From a virus: 61,377 bases of DNA. The notes below the pieces were generated by a model, which worked only from the letters and a program-made list of their open reading frames with translations, searched no databases and had not been told where the DNA came from. The first letter of the stretch is position 1. Each line of letters opens with the position of its first letter. Positions 41,143 to 49,406 of the stretch are shown piece by piece. The translations under genes were made by a program, and so were the position numbers. The stretch is from positions 1-61,377 of IMG/VR virus record IMGVR_UViG_3300046665_000482. One strand, given 5' to 3'.

Positions 41143-41538
41143 TTACGTATTAACTATCAATTCTTCTCCACAAAGTGCGAAAAAAATGTTTTGGAGTTCG
41201 TGGACGTATTTAATATCATATTTGGCAATAGGGAAGCCGGCGTCTAAAGGCTGCAATGTATCGCTATCAATTTGGAAAACATTATCGTTGTCATTCAAAT
41301 AATAAATAGGAGAATCTCCTTCATGTAAGATGTCTAAGACAAACCCCAAATTAATCAACCAGTCTTCGGTTAGAGGAATGGCGCTGATATTTGCCCAATG
41401 AAGCGTACTTTCTCCTAAAGCGTACCAATCGCTCTCTTGCCATTGCAAATCGAATTCCCTTTCACCGTCACCTCTATAACTCCATTGAGCGCTATGCCTC
41501 ACCCAGTTTCCTATTCGTAATTCGTTTGCTTTCATCAT
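41143..41538 (-). CDS. Hypothetical phage protein (NELRIGN family), 131 aa
   Basis: The start MMKANELRIGNWV and the C-terminal DIKYVHELQNIFFAL are the marks of a family common in Bacteroidota phages. It is a likely paralog of 29499-29849. A conserved LTEDWLINLGF core is present. Function unknown. Confidence 0.65.
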   Translation of the reverse strand: MMKANELRIGNWVRHSAQWSYRGDGEREFDLQWQESDWYALGESTLHWANISAIPLTEDWLINLGFVLDILHEGDSPIYYLNDNDNVFQIDSDTLQPLDAGFPIAKYDIKYVHELQNIFFALCGEELIVNT

Positions 41539-41744
41539 AGCACTTTAAAATGTCTCTTAACGCTTTCTGGGTAAGCATCAAATTGATCTGGCATAATGGA
41601 ACTGCGACTTATTAAAATTGGCATCGCCTGTGCCAATTCAAACGTTGTAATATCTGGCATTGGTTGCCAATCAATAGATAAAGGGTAGACAAATTTAATC
41701 GTTCTGCTGTCTCCACTAATGAATAGTCCTTTTGTGTCTTCCAT
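41535..41744 (-). CDS. Hypothetical protein, 69 aa
   Basis: The product has a short alpha/beta pattern with VYPLSIDWQPMPDITTFELA. Its stop overlaps the next gene start by 4 bp. No family recognised. Confidence 0.45.
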   Translation of the reverse strand: MEDTKGLFISGDSRTIKFVYPLSIDWQPMPDITTFELAQAMPILISRSSIMPDQFDAYPESVKRHFKVL

Positions 41745-41811
41745 AAGTTTCTGTAATTACGTTATTTTACTTTACCTCCCAAACCTTTTCCTGCACCACA
41801 GTAGCGCCGGC

Positions 41812-41976
41812 CTACTTAATAATCTCCTTAACCCAATCCCTGAAAATCTGGTTAAATGACCTTCCAAATTTAGCTTTTATAACTTCTTTATCTTCAGCAG
41901 GTAGTTTAACCTCCATTGATACATAATTAGTTTTCCTGCCAGAATTCGGACGCTTACCGCCATGAGTATTTTTCAT
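41812..41976 (-). CDS. Small CopG/Arc-like DNA-binding candidate, 54 aa
   Basis: The ATG at 41976 gives MKNTHGGKRPNSGRKTNYV. A basic GGKRPNSGRK hook precedes a strand VSMEVKLPAEDKE and a helix IFRDWVKEII. This resembles phage proteins with an AT-hook-like start and a ribbon-helix-helix. A start at 41994 is also possible. Confidence 0.5.
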   Translation of the reverse strand: MKNTHGGKRPNSGRKTNYVSMEVKLPAEDKEVIKAKFGRSFNQIFRDWVKEIIK

Positions 41977-42004
41977 CAACGAAATATAGGCCAATTTTTT
42001 AATA

Positions 42005-42340
42005 TCATACCGATTTTAGTCTAAAAGTATCTTTCCTAGTTGCATCCCAGTGTTCTTGTACATATCCCAAAGCCAACATTTCTTCTATGTGCTCATCTGC
42101 AACATTCACAAACGGAAAACATTTAGCATCGGCACTATTATGCCCGCAGCAACATCCGTGGGTAAGTATTCCGGCATCCCATAACGATTGTATCTCGGCC
42201 ATAATGCACGGATCAATACAGGCTTTACCGGATAGACCAGCATCTTTTCTTCGTTGCACGTATTCGGGGAAAGGAGGTTCAACTACTATTTGTTGAACAT
42301 ACCGTTCCGCCTCGGTTATGTTTGGGTTACAGTTGCACAT
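42005..42340 (-). CDS. Cys-rich zinc-binding phage protein, 111 aa
   Basis: The product starts MCNCNPN and has C...C...GCCCGH in the centre (LTHGCCCGHNSADAKC). This pattern is familiar in short phage proteins of unknown function. Nine Cys and conserved His suggest structural metal. It is 2 bp from its neighbour. Confidence 0.6.
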   Translation of the reverse strand: MCNCNPNITEAERYVQQIVVEPPFPEYVQRRKDAGLSGKACIDPCIMAEIQSLWDAGILTHGCCCGHNSADAKCFPFVNVADEHIEEMLALGYVQEHWDATRKDTFRLKSV

Positions 42341-42342
42341 GG

Positions 42343-42576
42343 TTATATGGATTGGCTTAGAAATTCAATTAATAACCTTCGTTGCATATCAGACAGCGGC
42401 ACATCATTTATATCCATCTTACAGTTACCTGGGTTGTAGGTGATGGTAAACTGCAACTGTTCCTTGTGGTTATCCCCAACTATATCAAACTCTTTGCTAG
42501 AGCCTTTGTCGTTATGAATTGTAACAACAGTGCTGCTTTGACCGAATTCGGCCTCTGATATTATTTTTTCGTCCAT
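42343..42576 (-). CDS. Hypothetical protein, 77 aa
   Basis: The likely start at 42576 gives MDEKIISEAEFGQSSTVVTI. The product is a short beta-rich domain with a C-terminal helix (LSDMQRRLLIEFLSQSI). It is the first small gene after TerL. No family recognised. Confidence 0.45.
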   Translation of the reverse strand: MDEKIISEAEFGQSSTVVTIHNDKGSSKEFDIVGDNHKEQLQFTITYNPGNCKMDINDVPLSDMQRRLLIEFLSQSI

Positions 42577-42650
42577 AATGTAAAGATACAACTACATTTG
42601 AAATAAACAAGTCTTTTTCAAACCATGTTCAGGATGATAAACCTCGTAGC

Positions 42651-44078
42651 CTACCTAATCGAACTCAACACACTAATCCCCATTCCTTTCTTCTTATTGA
42701 TGAAGGCGAGGTATTCTTTGTTGAAGGCGGATACTATAAAGTCTTTGAGGGTGTCGGTTAAGTGGCCGTTCTTTTCATAGGTTAACTTATCTATGGTGGG
42801 ATGCTTTACCCTTACTTTTAATACGCCCCCATTCTCATTGGTTTTTGTTTCAATATAGTCGTTAATTGATGTTTTGCAATGCTCTGCTATCTCAATATTC
42901 AGCCCCGGCACCTCACCCGCTAACACACCATTCACGAAATCAGCAATGGTACTCACAACCGGCGCATTGTTCAGCATACAATCCTCAATTGTAAATCCCT
43001 CTTTCGCAATAGCTTCAGTAAACAGGGCAAAGAATGATTTTTTATTGTCGTCGATGTTGTTGCGGTTCTTAGTGCTTCGGTCGCCGTAAACCTTTACCCG
43101 CTGATTATATCCGATCGACCTAAGCCATTCTCCCACGTTCTTTCCTGCCTTTGTGCCGGTATTTATTGGATCAGCTGCCGGTAATTCATGAACTTGCTTA
43201 ATCTTACGACCTGATCCGTCTGGTATTATCTGCCATGCCGTAACAGCCACATAAGGGTAAACGTTGCTATCAAGTGATATGCAAATCATTTTTTCTATAT
43301 CCCATGTACCAGGCTTAACATGATCACTCAATTCAAACTTACCTAAAAACTCGCCGCCTGTCTTTAACTGTACATCCCAATCACCTTCGACATAAACCAA
43401 AAACTCATAAGTGTTTAAGTTTTCTCTTAGCGATGGCAGATAATCAGGCTGCGCTTTTAACAATGGAATGTTATCGTGTATTCTTGATTGAATATAATGC
43501 CATGATGGTTTTAGCGTGTCTTCTTTCCATGGAGTATAGATGAGTTCCTTTACCCACCCTTGTGTTGGATTACATGTTCCGACAACTATTGGCTTAGGCT
43601 GCGTTTTCAACCCTGGTACCACATAAGATCCGGCACGTTCAAAAGCTTTGAATAAGCTTACCTGTTGGCACTCATTTATTTCCTCGAAGCCGAATCCATT
43701 TACTTCAAGACCTTTCCACCTATCCAAATCTTTATCCTGTGCGTAGTTCTCAGGGTAAAAAATAATCTGGCTTCCATTATTAAAAGTTACTGTATGCGTT
43801 TCATTGTTATGGTTCTTTATAAACCTATCAGGCTTTATTTTATTCCAACTTGGATAAAGGTTTCTTTTGATTGTTGGCAGGTCTTTACGAACTAACGCCC
43901 ACCTGCTACCTGGGAAAACCTTACAGAGAACAATAAATAAAGCCAGTAGCGCAAAAGTCTTGCCCCCGCGGATAGCACCACCAAATAACACGAAAGAAAA
44001 TTTACCGCTCAACACGGCATTTAAAAACTCCTCCTGCTTAGGGAATGGTTCAAATAATACCTGTCTATCAGAACTCAA
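42651..44078 (-). CDS. terL: Terminase large subunit
   Basis: The 475-aa product has Walker A GGAIRGGKT (33-41), Walker B with GFGFEEINE near residue 130, and a coupling NPTQGW motif. The C-terminal RNase-H-like nuclease has Asp in CISLDSN and in VYGDRST. TerL pumps DNA through portal using ATP and cuts concatemers. It overlaps TerS by 11 bp. Confidence 0.95.
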   Translation of the reverse strand: MSSDRQVLFEPFPKQEEFLNAVLSGKFSFVLFGGAIRGGKTFALLALFIVLCKVFPGSRWALVRKDLPTIKRNLYPSWNKIKPDRFIKNHNNETHTVTFNNGSQIIFYPENYAQDKDLDRWKGLEVNGFGFEEINECQQVSLFKAFERAGSYVVPGLKTQPKPIVVGTCNPTQGWVKELIYTPWKEDTLKPSWHYIQSRIHDNIPLLKAQPDYLPSLRENLNTYEFLVYVEGDWDVQLKTGGEFLGKFELSDHVKPGTWDIEKMICISLDSNVYPYVAVTAWQIIPDGSGRKIKQVHELPAADPINTGTKAGKNVGEWLRSIGYNQRVKVYGDRSTKNRNNIDDNKKSFFALFTEAIAKEGFTIEDCMLNNAPVVSTIADFVNGVLAGEVPGLNIEIAEHCKTSINDYIETKTNENGGVLKVRVKHPTIDKLTYEKNGHLTDTLKDFIVSAFNKEYLAFINKKKGMGISVLSSIR

Positions 44079-44601
44079 CTTCTTTGCCGTTAATGATGAT
44101 CACTTGCTTAGGAACTTCAACCGCCTTTTGGTTATTGTCTTTCTCAAATAATCCAAGGTGTTTACCCAAATCCTGCAAAGCCCTGATCTTATCAAACACC
44201 TTAATTTCCTTTACGGTACCGGTTATGATCTTATTCCCATCGTCGTCTTCGCCCCACTCTTCAGTTGATTTTATCGAAGCGATTGCGCCAGCATTGTTAG
44301 CATCAAGTTGCTTGACGTTTGTTAAACCTCCATCAACATCAAATATTTCTCTTATGTCAAAGAAAGCGATCTTAGCATACTCTTCTAAAACTCTTTTCTG
44401 GCTTATTCCTGTGGCTTCTAAGCGACTTTTGTTTAATTCTGATACACGGGCTTGAATGTCAGGTTTTGTCAGGTTCTCTTGCCCTAATGATCTTGCGGTA
44501 TTAACTGAATATCCTGCCCTTATCGCCGCTTGCGTTGCATTCAAGTCAATCAGGTATTCCTGACAAAATTGTTCCTGCTTATCAGTAAGTTTATCTGCCA
44601 T
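44068..44601 (-). CDS. terS: Terminase small subunit
   Basis: The 177-aa product starts MADKLTDKQEQFCQEYLIDL. LNATQAAIRAGYS is the HTH of the terminase_2 family, and a helical oligomerisation region follows. It recognises the packaging start site. A start at 44625 would overlap the previous stop and is disfavoured. The iteron field at 45.2-45.4 kb lies upstream. Confidence 0.93.
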   Translation of the reverse strand: MADKLTDKQEQFCQEYLIDLNATQAAIRAGYSVNTARSLGQENLTKPDIQARVSELNKSRLEATGISQKRVLEEYAKIAFFDIREIFDVDGGLTNVKQLDANNAGAIASIKSTEEWGEDDDGNKIITGTVKEIKVFDKIRALQDLGKHLGLFEKDNNQKAVEVPKQVIIINGKEVEF

Positions 44602-44603
44602 GA

Positions 44604-45044
44604 TTACACTAATTTTAATTCCCAATCCTGCGCCCTAACACTAAAGCATCTAAACTCATCTTTTATCGCATCAACCCTACTGCGGAAGGATTTACCCTTC
44701 ATGTAGGCATCCGCTATGCCCTTCCACGAGTTAATGTTCTCAGGATTTCCGTACCCCAGAACTCTCGCCATTTCATCACGTATACCAACGGGTAACCTCA
44801 TAGCTGCCTTTGGCAAAAAAGAAGCAGGACAATAAATTTCATAAACACAAGCGGTAAATAAAATGCGTGTATCAGTTTCGTCAAAGTTGGGATGCTGGCA
44901 GCGGACAGCTTGCAATAGCGCCGGTATGTGGGCCGTGTCCGAGAGCATCGGAGTTATCGCCTCTTCTATCTCCCTGTACATTACAGGATTCACCTGCGAA
45001 AGATACCGGGATATCACAACCGGGTATAAGTTTAATTTGGCCAT
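44604..45044 (-). CDS. Hypothetical protein before TerS, 146 aa
   Basis: The product is mostly helical with VNPVMYREIEEAITPMLSDT and ILFTACVYEIYCPASF. It stops 2 bp before TerS and overlaps its own upstream neighbour by 13 bp. Possibly a packaging helper by position. No family recognised. Confidence 0.55.
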   Translation of the reverse strand: MAKLNLYPVVISRYLSQVNPVMYREIEEAITPMLSDTAHIPALLQAVRCQHPNFDETDTRILFTACVYEIYCPASFLPKAAMRLPVGIRDEMARVLGYGNPENINSWKGIADAYMKGKSFRSRVDAIKDEFRCFSVRAQDWELKLV

Positions 45045-45217
45045 GCTATTACTTTAGTTATCGTTTTGTATTCTTCGCCGATTTGAATGTTTCCTCCGCT
45101 GTCCATGTAGTCCTTCGCAGCCTGGATAAGAACCGCTGGGTCTTTCGCTTTGGCCACGTGGATTTTTTCTCCTGGTTGCATGTTATTGAAATATGTTAGG
45201 ATGTTGGGTGGTATCAT
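45032..45217 (-). CDS. Hypothetical protein, 61 aa
   Basis: The product is short with VAKAKDPAVLIQAAKDYMD and a beta end. It is the first gene after the repeat field at 45232-45439. No family recognised. Confidence 0.5.
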   Translation of the reverse strand: MIPPNILTYFNNMQPGEKIHVAKAKDPAVLIQAAKDYMDSGGNIQIGEEYKTITKVIAWPN

Positions 45218-45231
45218 GCTATTTAAATATT

Positions 45232-45439
45232 CACGTTAACAGTAAGTGCGTTAACATACCCCCTATATTACATATAGGGGGGTATTAACGTAACGTACTT
45301 TGTATATAAGTGCGTTAACTTAGTTTTTATATTGCTTAACGTACTTTAAAGCACTGTTAAGGCTGTTTTTGTATAGTACGTTAACGTACTTTTAAACTTC
45401 ATAATTTTACAAGTACGTTAACAAGTGCTTAACGTACTT
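45232..45439. repeat. Iteron-like field of AAGTRCGTTAAC motifs with palindromes
   Basis: About eight copies of AAGTRCGTTAAC, or its reverse complement, occur in about 210 bp. Examples are 45244-45255, 45308-45319, 45336-45346, 45411-45422 and 45429-45439. AGTACGTTAACGTACT at 45375-45390 is a perfect palindrome. A large inverted repeat (45250-45289) holds CCCCC/GGGGGG arms. It lies between a nuclease gene and the genes before TerS. It may be an origin, a packaging site or a late-promoter operator. Confidence 0.7.
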
Positions 45440-45474
45440 TAAAGTACCGTCAGGGCACTTTTTGCAATTTTGGC

Positions 45475-45849
45475 CTACGCCGCAATCTTGCAAGGATTTG
45501 GCAAATTAACCGCCTCCCAAAATTCATTTTCAGAATAAATCAACCTGTATTCATGCCCCAAACTTTCGCAAATCTGCTGCCATTCCTTTTGTTTTTCCGA
45601 TTGTTTTCCGCCTGGTATTTTAAATTCAAGCCATAAAATCCGGCCACCTTCAAGCAGGTAAAACATGTCAGAAACACCAGAAACAACACCGATAGCTTTG
45701 TTAAAAGCACCCTTCAATGCGTTCTGAGAATTGTTGTTTATACAGCACAAACGCTTCCTTAACGCCGGGTAATAGTTCCAGTGGTTAGTAAAGCAGTTCG
45801 ATTGAAATTTAAGTTCAGAATCCAATGTATGTGCGTATTCCGGTTGCAC
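45475..45849 (-). CDS. VRR-NUC nuclease (phage Holliday-junction resolvase-like)
   Basis: The likely start is GTG 45849 (VQPEYAHTLDSELKFQ), as the longer frame runs into the dispersed repeat. Core motifs are GVVSGVSDMFYLL and LWLEFKIPGG with E-x-K, then KQSEKQKEWQQI. VRR-NUC enzymes cut branched DNA, useful in resolving replication intermediates before packaging. It is the last early gene before the repeat field. Confidence 0.85.
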   Translation of the reverse strand: MQPEYAHTLDSELKFQSNCFTNHWNYYPALRKRLCCINNNSQNALKGAFNKAIGVVSGVSDMFYLLEGGRILWLEFKIPGGKQSEKQKEWQQICESLGHEYRLIYSENEFWEAVNLPNPCKIAA

Positions 45850-45869
45850 GATATAAAGATAATAAAAAG

Positions 45870-45899
45870 TTATCAAGTTAATCAAAATATTGATAAGTA
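45870..45899. repeat. Dispersed palindrome, copy B
   Basis: A 30-nt sequence, TTATCAAGTTAATCAAAATA then TTGATAAGTA, identical to copy C at 51043. The arms TTATCAA / TTGATAA make an inverted repeat. It overlaps the 5' end of the nuclease gene. Confidence 0.75.
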
Positions 45900-46106
45900 A
45901 TTTGGTATATTTGGTTAGAAGAGCAATAATTATTGAATCACAGCCATATATTTGTTAATAGAAATACGGGCATTATGTTCATTCTTGAAATTAGAGTAAT
46001 TAAAGCTACTTAGATTTAGTATTGAACATTCATTTTTTGGATGTATTAAGGGTTAATGGATAAACTACGTTATATTTAGCAGCCAATTAATAAACCCTAA
46101 ATCAAT

Positions 46107-46958
46107 ATGAATTATAGATCTTCTCGTTACTCAATATTCCGATATCAAATATTGCCAAACCTATCCGCGCAAACGAGCTTATTCGAAGTTCATATGTCAA
46201 CAAAAGAGTTAGTAAGTAGAAAAAACGAATTTTTCAAGGATGTTATAACCGATGAAAAAAACATCTTTAGAGGCAAAGGGTCCAAGATAATTGGCAGGGT
46301 AGAGTATGAGAAAGATGACGATATTTTATTAAAAATAGGAGTAGAAAAAAATAAGGAGATTAATAAATCAGATTTTAAAAAGGAAACAATTAAAGATTAT
46401 CCGAATATTAATGTTTATATTAATAACAGAAATGACAAGCAATTTTTGATTATTCAAAATAACCTTGATGCATTTTCTGATAGCATTACTGCTAAAAATA
46501 TACTAAAAAATACTTGGTCAAAAAAACTTGAAAAGTACCAGCTTTCGTTATACATTGAGCAAACATTTGATAAAAATCAGTTTTGGGATACGATTAAGCA
46601 GTATGAGGGCAGGGGTATAACATCCCTAAAGTTTGAGTTCATTAAGCCTAATATCTCAAATATATCGGGAGCGATAAAAAGCAGTCTTACAGCAATAAGC
46701 AATGAGCTAAATGGCCATTCAATAGATTTGAATATAGCCGCGCCACGTGACAGCACTTTGGAGAATATTAAGGAAGGCGATCCAATAGTGGAATCACTGC
46801 TGGATTATAATAAAGAAGGCGGAGGAAAGTCACCTTTAATAAAGGTTAAAGGTATCCGAAGCAATATTAAAACCATCAACTCAGAACGAACAATTAACAT
46901 TCAAGAATTTAATGGAACAACTGAAGAATTAATTAAAATTTTAAACGGCTATCTATAA
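46107..46958 (+). CDS. Two-gene cassette, protein 1 (soluble, unknown), 283 aa
   Basis: The N-terminal block (MNYRSSRYSIFRYQILPN, then SAQTSLF) looks like a conserved lead motif. A mixed alpha/beta body and KYQLSLYIEQTF follow, ending with KILNGYL. Composition is very AT- and Lys/Asn-rich compared with neighbours, a sign of recent acquisition. The stop codon abuts the ATG of the membrane gene, so the two are coupled. TATATTTG boxes lie at 45906 and 45947. No family recognised. Confidence 0.7.
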   Translation: MNYRSSRYSIFRYQILPNLSAQTSLFEVHMSTKELVSRKNEFFKDVITDEKNIFRGKGSKIIGRVEYEKDDDILLKIGVEKNKEINKSDFKKETIKDYPNINVYINNRNDKQFLIIQNNLDAFSDSITAKNILKNTWSKKLEKYQLSLYIEQTFDKNQFWDTIKQYEGRGITSLKFEFIKPNISNISGAIKSSLTAISNELNGHSIDLNIAAPRDSTLENIKEGDPIVESLLDYNKEGGGKSPLIKVKGIRSNIKTINSERTINIQEFNGTTEELIKILNGYL

Positions 46959-47414
46959 ATGATATATATACTTAAACGGATTGGATTCTTAATTATGGTT
47001 TCTATAACAATAGAATCAATATGTGTATTCATTAAAAGCGAATTCTTAGTAGGGTTTTTAACAAATAAAATTGTAGAAATTCAAATTACCCTAATTGCAA
47101 TTAACACCGCTACAAGCAGTTTCATAGTATCTAAGCTAGAGGAACTATCGAAAACATATAATAAAAAGTTTACAAATATTTACAAAGAGATTAAAGCATC
47201 TATGCATCAACAAATAATATTGATAGTATTTTCGATTCTGCTGTTAACGATAAGAGACAGCGGAACCCTTTCCCCTGTCTTTCATCAATTTAAAGATTTA
47301 AAATATATATTTGGTATATGTATGATATTTTCTTTTTCATGCTCCATTGATATCCTTAGAGATACGGGCACTGCGATGTTTAATGTTTTGATAGATAATA
47401 ATAAAACCGACTAA
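46959..47414 (+). CDS. Two-gene cassette, protein 2 (multi-TM), 151 aa
   Basis: Three to four hydrophobic segments are visible: about 5-23, about 27-55, about 85-100 and about 116-133. A cytosolic-looking basic loop (EELSKTYNKKFTNIYKEIK) lies between. A membrane protein coupled to a soluble partner, expressed against the lytic genes, fits an exclusion or abortive-infection pair. The role is inference. The next gene on the other strand starts 4 bp later. Confidence 0.7.
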   Translation: MIYILKRIGFLIMVSITIESICVFIKSEFLVGFLTNKIVEIQITLIAINTATSSFIVSKLEELSKTYNKKFTNIYKEIKASMHQQIILIVFSILLLTIRDSGTLSPVFHQFKDLKYIFGICMIFSFSCSIDILRDTGTAMFNVLIDNNKTD

Positions 47415-47418
47415 CCCC

Positions 47419-48282
47419 CTACCTCAACAAAAAATCAGCTAAGTCCAACCCTTTACCCCTATCCTCATCAGTAGCAATTCGCTCTATGTGATCGGATATA
47501 TTAAAGCCAAACTCTTTTGCCTTCAGTGTCCAGTCACTATAAGCGCCCAGGTCTGGGAATAGGGTAACAGACCTGTTAGCCAATGGACCTACTTTTTCGG
47601 CCCGTAGTTCAACTTTACCACCGCAAGCTAGCCAAGTATACTTGTCAATGAATAAACTGCATATCATGGCCGTTTTTTCGCTTTCAACTATAGCTACCGG
47701 TTTGGTGGGCTGGCCGGCCAGTAGGTGCTCACCGAATAAACATTGCTTCAAATTATAATCAGGGAATACCGGCGCGTCATTACGCACTCGCTTATGGTAC
47801 CAGGTTGCGGAATGTTCTTTATCCCGATGCCCATCACTGCAATATTTAATGATCTTACCGGACCTAATCCTATTATGCAAATCATACTGCCAAAATATAG
47901 TCCAGTCTTTAGTATAGGGGCTGCTGTCATCAACGCCGAAACGGTAAGTTTCGATAAGCTCTTGCACTTTCTGATCCCCTACAAGCGATATTAGCCATTT
48001 AGTGAAGTTGTTGTCTTCATATCCTTTTAACGTTGATATCACGTGGTCAATGGGGATGTATGACGGATCCTTTTCAACTGGTCGTTGATATGGTACGAAA
48101 ATGATTGCATCATCTTCCGGCTTTGCAAAATATCCGCAATTGACCTCCCTATCACACCGACCAAATTTAGGATCGGCGAAGTTGCCTTCTATATCGCGGA
48201 AGCAAACTAGTGTTTTCTTATTGCAGCCTGGGCATATAAACTTTTTGCTCGATCTATCCAGATTGTATTTGAAGGCTTTCAT
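47419..48282 (-). CDS. DUF6371-like primase/TOPRIM protein
   Basis: The 287-aa product begins with a zinc-binding region (CPGC near residue 18 and a later CDREVNC). Then come a central DUF6371-type domain and a TOPRIM-like core with AIVESEKTAMICSLF and SVTLFPDLGAYSDW. It is similar to primase-like proteins of Bacteroidota phages and mobile elements. It shares one base with the ATPase gene stop, so they are co-translated. It probably primes or assists replication. Confidence 0.8.
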   Translation of the reverse strand: MKAFKYNLDRSSKKFICPGCNKKTLVCFRDIEGNFADPKFGRCDREVNCGYFAKPEDDAIIFVPYQRPVEKDPSYIPIDHVISTLKGYEDNNFTKWLISLVGDQKVQELIETYRFGVDDSSPYTKDWTIFWQYDLHNRIRSGKIIKYCSDGHRDKEHSATWYHKRVRNDAPVFPDYNLKQCLFGEHLLAGQPTKPVAIVESEKTAMICSLFIDKYTWLACGGKVELRAEKVGPLANRSVTLFPDLGAYSDWTLKAKEFGFNISDHIERIATDEDRGKGLDLADFLLR

Positions 48283-49403
48283 TAAAACGGAGCATCCTTT
48301 CCGGTGGTTGGAGTGATATCAACCACGCCGCCAGTTGCACTAAACCCAATAAACTTAGGATTCTTTTGGTACTTCGCATATCCTTTTACATACGGGTTTT
48401 TCCATATGATGCCTACCATCATGTAATGCGTAGCGAATTCGCGTGATTTATTAAGGCCCATTTCAACACCATATAGCTGGAAGTAATATTTAATATTTTG
48501 CATCAGATCATCATACTTTAAATACTCTTCTTTACTAAATACCTTATTTACAATATCTAAGTGTGCCGGATTCCATTTTGGATCGGTTGGGTCAATAGCG
48601 CGCTTACCATCTTTTTCTCCCCCACTTGCTGTAATAGCACCTGAAAAGCCTTCAACTAACTGCGGCATGCCATGCTCATCCCTATCAAAAGCAAAAGGCT
48701 CGAATGGCTGCGATCGGGTGTATTCTGGGCTGCAGATGATGAGCTTGTCTTCATTGACTTCTATTTTGACGACCGTTTCAGACTTATTGATCATTTCAGT
48801 GCCCAGGTGGCCACGCGCATGCTCGTTTCCTTTATTCTGGTGAAGGATAGTTAATATGTGAGTATTGTATTGTTCAGCCCATCGCATAAGGTCACCTGTA
48901 CGCATTGTGGCCTCTTCTGGGCTGTTTATATCAAATACTAAGTCACGTACACCGTCAATAATAACTAAATCAGGCTTAACGATCTTAATGATCTCTTCAA
49001 TCATTTCAATACGCTTAGTCGGGTTGAATACTTTAAGGTCGTAGAATTGCAGGTGGGGGCTGGTTGTAAGCCCCGACATATTAAGTATCCAGTGCTGCGT
49101 GCGACTGCCGTAATATAATCCCTGCTCCGTATCAATCCATAAGACGCGGGTGGAATCCTGTATGGACTGCGAAACTATCCATGCGGTAACAGTAGTTTTA
49201 CCAGATTTAGCCCGGCCTATAAGCGTGGAAATAGATTTCTTTGTGCAAATTGGTATCCCGTTAATGCCAAAGACAAGGTCAGGCTTAGGCACTTCAACCC
49301 CTTGCGGGATTAACGACTCCCTGATTATATCCTGCAGGGTTTTGCCTTCTGGAGGGGCGGAATCGGATATGTCTTTTACTAATTGTATTACCTTCGTTTC
49401 CAT
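48282..49403 (-). CDS. RepA/DnaB-like AAA ATPase (AAA_25)
   Basis: The 373-aa product has Walker A GRAKSGKTT (63-71) and Walker B PDLVIIDGVRDL, with the H/Q motif TILHQNKG. The RecA-like core resembles RepA helicases and DnaB C-domains. It probably unwinds DNA at the phage fork together with the DUF6371 protein. It is 3 bp after the helicase gene. Confidence 0.88.
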   Translation of the reverse strand: METKVIQLVKDISDSAPPEGKTLQDIIRESLIPQGVEVPKPDLVFGINGIPICTKKSISTLIGRAKSGKTTVTAWIVSQSIQDSTRVLWIDTEQGLYYGSRTQHWILNMSGLTTSPHLQFYDLKVFNPTKRIEMIEEIIKIVKPDLVIIDGVRDLVFDINSPEEATMRTGDLMRWAEQYNTHILTILHQNKGNEHARGHLGTEMINKSETVVKIEVNEDKLIICSPEYTRSQPFEPFAFDRDEHGMPQLVEGFSGAITASGGEKDGKRAIDPTDPKWNPAHLDIVNKVFSKEEYLKYDDLMQNIKYYFQLYGVEMGLNKSREFATHYMMVGIIWKNPYVKGYAKYQKNPKFIGFSATGGVVDITPTTGKDAPF

Positions 49404-49406
49404 ATC

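Noticed and set aside
45232-45439. Possible CRISPR array
   Set aside because: Repeat units are about 12 bp, in both orientations, with uneven gaps and no cas gene. An iteron or operator field fits better.
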